Part shown: positions 1-5,209 of the stretch, piece by piece
How the letters are laid out: every line of letters starts with the position of its first letter
Position numbering within the stretch: position 1 is the first letter of the stretch
DNA from: Bacteroidota bacterium
Lineage (GTDB): Bacteria; Bacteroidota; Bacteroidia; Bacteroidales; JAKIYJ01
Length of the DNA: 6,673 nucleotides
Assembly (NCBI GenBank): GCA_022708585.1
Contig: JAKIYJ010000083.1
Location: 1 to 6,673, forward strand
Reading direction: 5' to 3'
Position numbers and translations under genes: made by a program
Notes under the pieces: generated by a model
Databases searched by the model: none
Seen by the model: only the letters and a program-made list of their open reading frames with translations
What the model was told of the DNA's origin: nothing

Positions 1-41
1 TTTTTTTATCAACATTATTTAAAACTTATCAACTTCTCTTA

Positions 42-161
42 TTATAAATATTTCGTATTTTTGTTTTTTGAATTTTTCCGACTTTTCGGAGTGGACTCAT
101 TTATTATTGGAATAATGATTTTACCTTTGGATTGAGGGGTATTATCGATTGTTTGTTCCAT
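42..161 (-). CDS. Possible small ORF, 39 aa, unknown and doubtful
   Basis: An ATG-initiated frame of 39 codons starts 37 bp downstream of the stop of the sigma-54 regulator and runs in the same direction. The predicted peptide begins MEQTIDNTPQSKGKIIIP and ends in a tail rich in Lys, Asn and Ser. It has no signal peptide, membrane segment or motif that I recognise. Its middle is encoded by one copy of the short repeat seen elsewhere in the window (78-98), which argues for spurious coding in intergenic DNA. In its favour are the position after a same-strand gene and a composition not dominated by Phe/Ile/Leu, as random AT-rich frames often are. It could also be the non-coding 3' region of the regulator gene. 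Confidence 0.2.
   Translation of the reverse strand: MEQTIDNTPQSKGKIIIPIINESTPKSRKNSKNKNTKYL
78..98. repeat. Short repeat element, copy 1 (CTTTTCGGAGTG core)
   Basis: The plus strand carries a 4-bp hairpin (CCGA, loop CTTT, TCGG at 78-89) overlapping an imperfect palindrome GAGT-GG-ACTC (89-98). The 20 bases from 81 match the 20 bases from 1584 at 16 positions, and a third copy lies in reverse at 1468-1489. It stands out as GC-rich within very AT-rich intergenic DNA. No run of T follows the hairpin on either strand, so it is not a classical intrinsic terminator. Its function is unknown. Confidence 0.5.
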
Positions 162-198
162 TTATTCGATATTATTAGTTAAAAACATTATTAATAAT

Positions 199-1365
199 TT
201 AAAATAACAATGGTTTTACATATAAAGAAACATCGTTGGCTGTAATTATTTTATCACATAATATGGTTAATCTTTCTATAACATTTCTTAGTTCTCTAAC
301 ATTTCCGGTCCATTTTATTTTTTCAAGTGATTCCAATGCTTCATCAGTAATAGCAGGGGGCTGTTTGCCTTGTTCAGCCGAGATTTCGTTTATAAAATAT
401 TTGGTAAGTATTGGAATATCGCCTTTTCTTTCATTTAATGAAGGTACATGTATCATAATAATACTAATTCTATGATATAAATCTTCCCGAAACCTTTTTT
501 CAGCAATTTCTTTTTCAAGATTTTTATTTGTAGCAGCAATTACACGTACATCAACATTAATTTCCTTATCTCCGCCCACACGTGTTATTTTATTTTCCTG
601 TAACGCTCTAAGCACTTTTGATTGTGCCGAAAGACTCATATCGCCAATTTCATCCAGAAATATAGTTCCACCTGATGCCTGTTCAAAATTACCTTTGCGT
701 TGTTTAATAGCAGATGTGAATGAACCTTTTTCATGACCAAATAATTCACTTTCAATAAGTTCTGATGGTATGGCAGCACAGTTTACTTCAACAAAAGGAC
801 CATTTGCTCTGTTACTTTTTTCGTGAAGCCATCTTGCGACAAGTTCTTTACCTGTACCGTTTTCACCTGTTATTAAGACTCTTGCATTTGTTGGTGCTAC
901 TTTTTCAATAATATCCTTAACTTTGTTTATTTCGGGTGAATCACCTATTATATCATAAGCTTTATTTATTTTTCTTTTAAGTATTTGAGTTTCTTTAATA
1001 AGATGAGAAGTATCCTGAGCATTTCGTAATGTTATAAGAATTCTATTTAAATCGAGAGGTTTGCTAAGGTAATCAAAAGCTCCTTTTTTTATAGATTCGA
1101 CTGCGGTTTCAATATTTCCATGTCCCGAAATCATAATAACAGGTGTATTATTGCCCGATTCCTGTATTTTTTCAAGAACTTCAATACCATTCATATCAGG
1201 CATTTTAATATCACATAAAATTACATCAAAATGTTTAGATTCAAGAATTTTTAAACCTTCAACTCCATCACTGGCTAAATCAACTTCATTATTTTCATGT
1301 TCAAGTATTTCTTTAAGTGTATTACGAATGCTCTTTTCATCATCTATTACAAGAATTTTAGCCAT
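199..1365 (-). CDS. NtrC-type sigma-54 response regulator lacking a DNA-binding domain
   Basis: This 388-aa protein has an N-terminal receiver domain (about 1-118) with the acidic pair D8/D9, phosphoacceptor D52, switch residue S80 and K102. A sigma-54 AAA+ ATPase domain follows (about 138-365). Its Walker A is GENGTGKE (167-174) and its Walker B is GGTIFLDE (232-239). Candidate arginine fingers R293 and R299 lie in FREDLYHR, and sensor II is WTGNVREL (352-359). Such proteins use phosphorylation-controlled ATP hydrolysis to open promoters held by RpoN. Two features are unusual. The sigma-54 contact loop reads GSFTSA (214-219) instead of GAFTGA. The protein also stops about 25 residues after sensor II, with no Fis-type helix-turn-helix. 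No HTH is visible in the downstream frames, so it is not an obvious frameshift. I recall similar short forms in Bacteroidota. No partner histidine kinase is in the window. The start follows an AT-rich leader without a Shine-Dalgarno sequence. Confidence 0.93.
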   Translation of the reverse strand: MAKILVIDDEKSIRNTLKEILEHENNEVDLASDGVEGLKILESKHFDVILCDIKMPDMNGIEVLEKIQESGNNTPVIMISGHGNIETAVESIKKGAFDYLSKPLDLNRILITLRNAQDTSHLIKETQILKRKINKAYDIIGDSPEINKVKDIIEKVAPTNARVLITGENGTGKELVARWLHEKSNRANGPFVEVNCAAIPSELIESELFGHEKGSFTSAIKQRKGNFEQASGGTIFLDEIGDMSLSAQSKVLRALQENKITRVGGDKEINVDVRVIAATNKNLEKEIAEKRFREDLYHRISIIMIHVPSLNERKGDIPILTKYFINEISAEQGKQPPAITDEALESLEKIKWTGNVRELRNVIERLTILCDKIITANDVSLYVKPLLF

Positions 1366-1393
1366 TGTTAAATAATTAATTTATTATTATATA

Positions 1394-1401
1394 CAAATTT
1401 A
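1394..1401 (-). promoter_or_regulatory. Candidate -7 element for the sigma-54 regulator gene
   Basis: On the minus strand these bases read TAAATTTG, a full match to the Bacteroidota sigma-ABfr -7 consensus TAnnTTTG. It lies 28 bp upstream of the ATG, giving a predicted leader of about 23 nt. No TTG is seen at the usual -33 spacing; the nearest are too close (1414-1416) or too far (1427-1429). Chance matches are common in AT-rich DNA, so the support is position plus consensus only. Confidence 0.4.
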
Positions 1402-1467
1402 TATAATTTTTATCAATTATATATAGCAATAAAATTAAAATAAAATTAAAGATAAATTATATACTTG

Positions 1468-1489
1468 AATCACTCTGAAAAGTTGATAA
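1468..1489. repeat. Short repeat element, copy 2, reverse orientation
   Basis: The minus strand reads ATCAACTTTTCAGAGTGATT, sharing the core CTTTTC(A/G)GAGTG with the copies at 78-98 and 1583-1601. Unlike them it lacks the closing ACTC, so it is a diverged or truncated copy. Positions 1470-1481 on the plus strand (TCACTCTGAAAA) form a perfect 12-bp inverted repeat with 1586-1597. Confidence 0.45.
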
Positions 1490-1597
1490 ATTTAATTCTA
1501 ATTAATTTTATCTATATTTTTAATTAATTTATCTATAAAATTAATTAATTTATTTTATCAAAAAATAATTCAAAATAAAAATGAGTTTTCAGAGTGA
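1470..1597. repeat. 12-bp perfect inverted repeat flanking an AT-rich spacer
   Basis: TCACTCTGAAAA at 1470-1481 is the exact reverse complement of TTTTCAGAGTGA at 1586-1597, with 104 bp between. The arms are GC-richer than the spacer. A transcript reading through from the phosphoesterase could fold into a long stem-loop with these arms at its base. This could be a 3'-end structure for the upstream transcript, or simply two oppositely oriented copies of the short repeat. Confidence 0.5.
1500..1560. repeat. Three tandem 21-22-bp AT-rich repeats
   Basis: Units starting at 1500, 1522 and 1543 all open with AATTAATTT. The first two continue with TATCTATA, while the third diverges to ATTTTATC. The period is 22 then 21 bp. 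The units are made almost only of A and T, so they may be a simple slippage-prone tract; they fill much of the spacer of the 12-bp inverted repeat. Confidence 0.5.
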
Positions 1598-1601
1598 ACT
1601 C
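1583..1601 (-). repeat. Short repeat copy 3, possible weak terminator
   Basis: On the plus strand GAGTT (1583-1587) and AACTC (1597-1601) can pair around a 9-nt loop, and the copy also contains GAGT-GA-ACTC. Read on the minus strand, the direction of the phosphoesterase, the hairpin is followed by ATTTTTATTTTG, so it could act as a weak intrinsic terminator. It overlaps the phosphoesterase stop codon and last two codons, meaning the element supplies the end of that protein. The stem is only 5 bp, so the terminator role is tentative. Confidence 0.35.
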
Positions 1602-2866
1602 TTACTTTTTAACTTGATAATTGTTATTTCAGGAGATATTCCTATTCTTGCTGCAAATCCAATAAAGCCAAATCCGGCATTTATGTATAAATCACAATCA
1701 TTAATAGGATATAACCCCAGATAGTATTTATATATAAATGAAGAAGGACTCCATTTAAACCAGGGGAAATTAATTCCTATTTGCATTCCATGTGTATGTC
1801 CTGACAATGCCAGATTAAATTTATAATATGGCAAAATACTATCTTTAAGTGGTTTAGAATCATGAAGCAATAAAATTTTATATTTAAAATTTTGTATTCC
1901 TCTGGAAGCCTTATCTATGTCGGCATAATTAGTAAAAGGAGGAGTGCCAAAGTTATCAACTCCTGAAATAGAAATAGAATCTGAATTTTTATATATAATT
2001 GCATTTGAATTTCGTAGCACAGTAAAGCCCATATCATTTAAAATACGAGTTACTTCTTTGCCCATAGTACTGTCAGAATTTTTATTTTTCCATTTTAAGA
2101 AATTGTTCAGGTCATGATTTCCGAGAACAGCGTATTTTCCAAAAGGAGCTTGAAGTTTTTGAAATTTATCAATATATTCGCTTGCCTCATAAGGATCTGC
2201 ATTTACCATATCTCCTGTAAATACAATTAAATCGGGCTTACTTTGAGAGATAAGATTAAGTCCTTTTTCAACCTGAACAATATTGTTAAAACTGCCAAGA
2301 TGAGTATCTGAAATTTGAGCAATTGTAAAATTATCAAAACTTGCCGGTATATTTTCAGATTTAATAACTATGTTTTTAATTTTATAATTGGTGATTCCAA
2401 AACTCATCCCGTATAAAATCATAATAAGCATACAAAAGGCAAGAAATAAACCTGAAAAATTTAATATTTTATAAATTTGAACAGCCCAATAATAAATTTT
2501 TTCTTTTCCCTTAAACAAAATTTTGTTTATAAATCTAATAATAAAGGAAATAATAATGGATATTATCCAGAATAAACCTGCAATGAATTTTGGAATATAT
2601 ACTAATAAAATAACAGTAGTTAAAAAAAAATTCTGTCTCATTAAACCAGCATTGTTTTTACTTATTTTGCTGGCTGTGTATATATAAAAAGGGAAGATAA
2701 ATAGAACAAAAATTATTGAAAATATACAGTATTTTCTTGCATAAGATTGACGTTTGAATTTAGTTTTTTTATACCAAAGAGAAGAAAAAGAAAAAAATGC
2801 TGTAATTTCAGAAAATATAAATAGTAAAATGAATAATATTATTCTAAACCAAAATTCTCTTTCCAT
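1589..2866 (-). CDS. Membrane-anchored calcineurin-like metallophosphoesterase
   Basis: This 425-aa protein has two parts. The first 160 residues hold about four hydrophobic segments (roughly 5-27, 46-64, 82-110 and 136-157) that should anchor it in the inner membrane. The rest is a metallophosphoesterase domain with the full set of metal ligands: D187 and H189 (SDTH), D219 (GD), GNHD at 249-252, H335 (LLLHD) and GHTH at 356-359. The C-terminal stretch GFGFIGFAARIGISPEI resembles the YkuE/YaeI-type phosphoesterases. Members of that group are two-metal hydrolases, some acting on lipid-linked or nucleotide phosphates; the substrate here cannot be read from sequence. On the usual positive-inside reading the catalytic side is not certain. 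The start lies 30 bp after the stop of the 88-aa gene, so co-transcription with the hydG cluster is likely. No functional link to hydrogenase is known to me. Confidence 0.9.
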   Translation of the reverse strand: MEREFWFRIILFILLFIFSEITAFFSFSSLWYKKTKFKRQSYARKYCIFSIIFVLFIFPFYIYTASKISKNNAGLMRQNFFLTTVILLVYIPKFIAGLFWIISIIISFIIRFINKILFKGKEKIYYWAVQIYKILNFSGLFLAFCMLIMILYGMSFGITNYKIKNIVIKSENIPASFDNFTIAQISDTHLGSFNNIVQVEKGLNLISQSKPDLIVFTGDMVNADPYEASEYIDKFQKLQAPFGKYAVLGNHDLNNFLKWKNKNSDSTMGKEVTRILNDMGFTVLRNSNAIIYKNSDSISISGVDNFGTPPFTNYADIDKASRGIQNFKYKILLLHDSKPLKDSILPYYKFNLALSGHTHGMQIGINFPWFKWSPSSFIYKYYLGLYPINDCDLYINAGFGFIGFAARIGISPEITIIKLKSKSSL

Positions 2867-2896
2867 TTATAAAATAGTTATATAGTAAAATAAGAG

Positions 2897-3163
2897 TTAT
2901 CTTTCGGAAATGAAAATCATTCTATCGATTTGCAGTCCATTAATATTGATTAATTCGTTTTCAAGATGCAATATTTCTTCCATTGGTCCAACAAGTTCAA
3001 GTATAATCAAACCGTTTTTTGAATTATAGTTTTCATCCATATTATTTAATCCTAAACGCGTTCTAATAATACAACCATATTTTGACAGAATATTTTGGAG
3101 TTTTACAGCCTCGTCTTTTGATTTATGATTGATATATAATCCCAGAATTCTTATTTCATTCAT
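2897..3163 (-). CDS. TM1266-like putative iron-only hydrogenase system regulator, copy 2
   Basis: This 88-aa protein starts MNEIRILGLYI and carries the family-like pattern RILGL, ILSKYG, II.TRLGL and GLIILEL, ending in a short beta-rich tail. These small proteins have a ferredoxin-like fold related to the C-terminal domain of NikR and are repeatedly encoded among hydE, hydF and hydG genes, hence the name putative iron-only hydrogenase system regulator (TM1266). No separate DNA-binding domain is present, so a direct transcriptional role is not evident. About half of its positions are identical to those of the 86-aa protein encoded 97 bp upstream, which points to a tandem duplication. The two copies differ most in the middle (about 40-50): this one has NNMDENYNSKN where the other has HEVSEEKCSRV. 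No promoter match is seen in the 97-bp gap, consistent with one transcript. Confidence 0.8.
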   Translation of the reverse strand: MNEIRILGLYINHKSKDEAVKLQNILSKYGCIIRTRLGLNNMDENYNSKNGLIILELVGPMEEILHLENELININGLQIDRMIFISER

Positions 3164-3260
3164 TACAAAATAGTTTTAAAAGATTTAATTTTAACATATT
3201 AATAATATTTTATTTTAAAATTATCATAAAAAATTAATATAATTATTAATGAATTTAATA

Positions 3261-3521
3261 TTATAATGGTTCAAAATCCATTTTTCGTATTCTTATTCCA
3301 TCAATATTATTAAGTTCTTTTTCAAGTTTATCCCATTCTTCTGGGTTGCCAGTTAATTGGAGAATTATAAGTCCCACTCTGCTGCATTTTTCTTCTGATA
3401 CCTCGTGGAATCCCAATCTTGATTTTATAATATGAGAATATTTTGACAATATAGATTGTGTTAAACCTGCTTCTTTTATTCTGTCAAGTATTTGTAATCC
3501 TAATATGCGTGTTTCTTTCAT
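3261..3521 (-). CDS. TM1266-like putative iron-only hydrogenase system regulator, copy 1
   Basis: This 86-aa protein (MKETRILGLQILDR...) has the same layout as its 88-aa neighbour: RILGL at 5-9, ILSKY near 24-28, RLGF near 35-38 and GLIILQL near 50-56. It belongs to the TM1266-type small ferredoxin-fold proteins found with [FeFe] hydrogenase maturation genes; their biochemical role is unsettled. Its gene begins only 23 bp after the hydG stop, so the two are almost certainly co-transcribed. This strong context supports the family call. Compared with the downstream copy it lacks one residue after IK (position 16) and has a Cys at 46 in the variable middle part. Its closer position to hydG suggests that it may be the ancestral copy, but that is inference. 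Confidence 0.83.
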   Translation of the reverse strand: MKETRILGLQILDRIKEAGLTQSILSKYSHIIKSRLGFHEVSEEKCSRVGLIILQLTGNPEEWDKLEKELNNIDGIRIRKMDFEPL

Positions 3522-3544
3522 ATATAATTTTTTATTAAACTGTA

Positions 3545-4972
3545 TTAAAAATATAAATCTCTTTCACCTGATTTTATTCGTTCAATTCTTTTTTTTAGTT
3601 CAGCAATATTTTGAGATTTTTCCAATTCTTGAAGATTTTTTTCAATAACATTCCATCCTTTAATTTTTGTTTTTTCAGGAGCATAGTCCATAAGATATTC
3701 CGAAAGAGTTAAAATAGCATTAAGGGTACAATATCTTTTAATAAAACCTGGCACAGAAAATTCCATAAAATGTTCACCAGTACGGCCAAGGCGGTAACAA
3801 GCAGTACAAAAAGATGGAATATAGTCATTGTCGAGAAGTTCTTCAATAATTTCATTTAAACTGCGTGAATCACCAATATGAAATTGTTCGCGATTAAGGT
3901 CTTGTTCTTCATTAAGGTTTTCAGAATATGAACCAAGTTCAAGTTTAGTGCCACCATCAATTTGCGAAACTCCAAATTGCATTACTTCTTTTCTGACATT
4001 AGCATCTTCACGTGCTGTAAGAATCATACCTGTATAAGGTACAGCCAATCTCAAAATCGCTATCATTCTTATAAATTCTTCATGCGAAGGCATATATTTT
4101 ATATCAATATTAAGATTGGCAGCATTTTTAAGTCTTGGAAAAGAAATTGTGTGCGGACCAATATCATAGCAAGCCTCAAGATGGTTTGTATGCCTTATTA
4201 ATCCAAGTACTTCATAACGCCAGTCATATAGCCCAAATAAAGCTCCAATACCAACATCATCAATACCTGCTTCCTGTGCCCTGTCAAGCGAAGTCAGTCT
4301 CCAAACAAAATCAGTCTTTTTCCCGCTTAAATGATACTTTTTATAAATATCGGGATGATAGGTTTCTTGAAATATTTGATAAGTGCCAATACCTGCACTT
4401 TTAACTGTTCTGAAGCCTTGTATATCGAAAGGTGCAGCATTAATATTGACCCTTCTTATTTCTCCATTTCCTTTTTTAACACTATATGCAAGGTTCACAG
4501 TATGGGCGATGTATTCAGCAGAATATTCAGGATGCTCACCATAAACAAGGATAAGACGTTTCTGTCCATTATCTTCAAGGGCTTCAATCTCTCTTATGAT
4601 TTCCTCATCAGTAAGAGTTTTACGTACAGCATCTTTGTTGGATGTTCTAAAACCGCAATATTGACAATTATTTGAACATTTGTTGCCAATATATAAAGGT
4701 GCAAAAAGTACAATACGTTTACCGTAAATTTTTCTCTTTAAAGTTTTAGCACCCTGTTTTATTTCTTCAACAAGTTCTGGTGTATTGGCATTAATGAGTA
4801 CAGCGGTTTCCTGGAGTGTGAGACGATTTTTATCGAGCGATTTTGCAATAACATCTTTTACCCTCACAGGGTCAGGCTTTGTATTATTTAAATATCCCCA
4901 TATTTCATCAGGGTCAATAAAATTTTGCATTCTTTTATCTGGAATGCTATATTTTTCTGGTTTAAAAATCAT
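3545..4972 (-). CDS. hydG: [FeFe] hydrogenase H-cluster radical SAM maturase HydG
   Basis: HydG splits tyrosine using S-adenosylmethionine, releasing p-cresol and turning the remaining fragment into the CO and cyanide ligands of an iron synthon for the hydrogenase H-cluster. The 475-aa length is normal. The radical SAM cluster motif CX3CX2C is at C99, C103 and C106, within NKCSNNCQYCGF. The diagnostic C-terminal second cluster motif CX2CX22C is C389, C392 and C415. Further HydG-like stretches are YQIFQETYHPDIYKKYH (198-214) and GIGALFGLYDWRYEVLGL (241-258). Together these separate it from the related tyrosine lyase ThiH and from HydE. It acts in the cytoplasm with HydE and HydF, neither of which is in the window. 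It is the first gene of a likely operon with the two TM1266-like genes and the phosphoesterase. The ATG follows an A/T-only leader without a Shine-Dalgarno sequence. Confidence 0.97.
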   Translation of the reverse strand: MIFKPEKYSIPDKRMQNFIDPDEIWGYLNNTKPDPVRVKDVIAKSLDKNRLTLQETAVLINANTPELVEEIKQGAKTLKRKIYGKRIVLFAPLYIGNKCSNNCQYCGFRTSNKDAVRKTLTDEEIIREIEALEDNGQKRLILVYGEHPEYSAEYIAHTVNLAYSVKKGNGEIRRVNINAAPFDIQGFRTVKSAGIGTYQIFQETYHPDIYKKYHLSGKKTDFVWRLTSLDRAQEAGIDDVGIGALFGLYDWRYEVLGLIRHTNHLEACYDIGPHTISFPRLKNAANLNIDIKYMPSHEEFIRMIAILRLAVPYTGMILTAREDANVRKEVMQFGVSQIDGGTKLELGSYSENLNEEQDLNREQFHIGDSRSLNEIIEELLDNDYIPSFCTACYRLGRTGEHFMEFSVPGFIKRYCTLNAILTLSEYLMDYAPEKTKIKGWNVIEKNLQELEKSQNIAELKKRIERIKSGERDLYF

Positions 4973-4996
4973 AAATTTTTATAAAAAAATCATTGG

Positions 4997-5004
4997 CAAA
5001 GATA
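4997..5004 (-). promoter_or_regulatory. Candidate -7 promoter element for the hydG operon
   Basis: The minus strand reads TATCTTTG, a full match to the Bacteroidota -7 consensus TAnnTTTG, 24 bp upstream of the hydG ATG. It predicts a leader of about 20 nt. No clear TTG box is present at the -33 distance, which would fit an activator-dependent promoter or a chance match. Copies of AGATAATA overlap and precede it. Confidence 0.5.
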
Positions 5005-5050
5005 ATAAAATACAAGATTATTTTGGAGATAATAAGATAATAAGATATAA
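5000..5050. promoter_or_regulatory. Repeated AGATAATA octamers upstream of hydG
   Basis: AGATAATA occurs at 5000-5007 (overlapping the -7 element), 5027-5034 and 5035-5042, followed by a variant AGATATAA at 5043-5050. The last three are head-to-tail. Relative to the start site predicted from the -7 element, the tandem block lies at about -35 to -58, where activators often bind. It may equally be a simple AT-rich tandem repeat. Confidence 0.3.
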
Positions 5051-5190
5051 ATTATTTACGATTTTATTGCTCAAATCATAATTTAAAATTTTTTGCTATT
5101 TATTATCCTTTGTTAATATTTACGAAAAATTTGAAGTTATTTAGGGTCTGCTGAATAATTCTAAAACGCTTTATTTTCAATAATTATTTG

Positions 5191-5198
5191 CATATTTG
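5191..5198 (+). promoter_or_regulatory. Weak candidate -7 element for the transposase
   Basis: CATATTTG differs from TAnnTTTG only at the first base and lies 11 bp before the transposase ATG at 5210, which would leave a very short leader. No convincing -33 box is seen. Confidence 0.2.
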
Positions 5199-5209
5199 TA
5201 GTGATCAAA

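Larger units (their letters stand above)
1366..1588. other. AT-rich intergenic region with nested repeats
   Basis: No coding frame is supported in these 223 bases between the phosphoesterase stop and the regulator start. The region is almost entirely A and T. It holds the candidate regulator promoter near 1394-1401, one reversed copy of the short repeat (1468-1489), three tandem AT-rich units (1500-1560) and part of a 12-bp inverted repeat whose right arm runs into the phosphoesterase stop codon. Confidence 0.7.

Noticed and set aside
1..198. Search for a frameshifted Fis HTH after the regulator stop
   Set aside because: No minus-strand frame in these bases encodes an HTH-like sequence, so the short C terminus seems genuine.
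236..475. Plus-strand open frame of 79 codons inside the sigma-54 regulator
   Set aside because: It lies wholly antisense to the conserved AAA+ domain, and its product has no recognisable motif.
1151..1375. Plus-strand open frame of 74 codons
   Set aside because: It is antisense to the receiver domain, whose key residues are all in the minus frame.
1500..1560. Tandem repeats considered as a CRISPR array
   Set aside because: The units are contiguous, nearly pure A/T and imperfect, with no unique spacers and no cas genes nearby.
3164..3260. Promoter or riboswitch in the 97-bp gap between the TM1266-like genes
   Set aside because: The gap is almost pure A/T, with no TAnnTTTG on the minus strand and no GC-rich stem that would support a structured RNA.
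3962..5081. Four plus-strand open frames opposite hydG and its leader
   Set aside because: All overlap the well-conserved HydG frame or each other, and none shows a family motif. The one reaching 5081 ends in AT-rich leader DNA.
5051..5143. Remnant of hydE or another gene between hydG and the IS
   Set aside because: The AT-rich stretch has many stops, and I could read no recognisable peptide on the minus strand.
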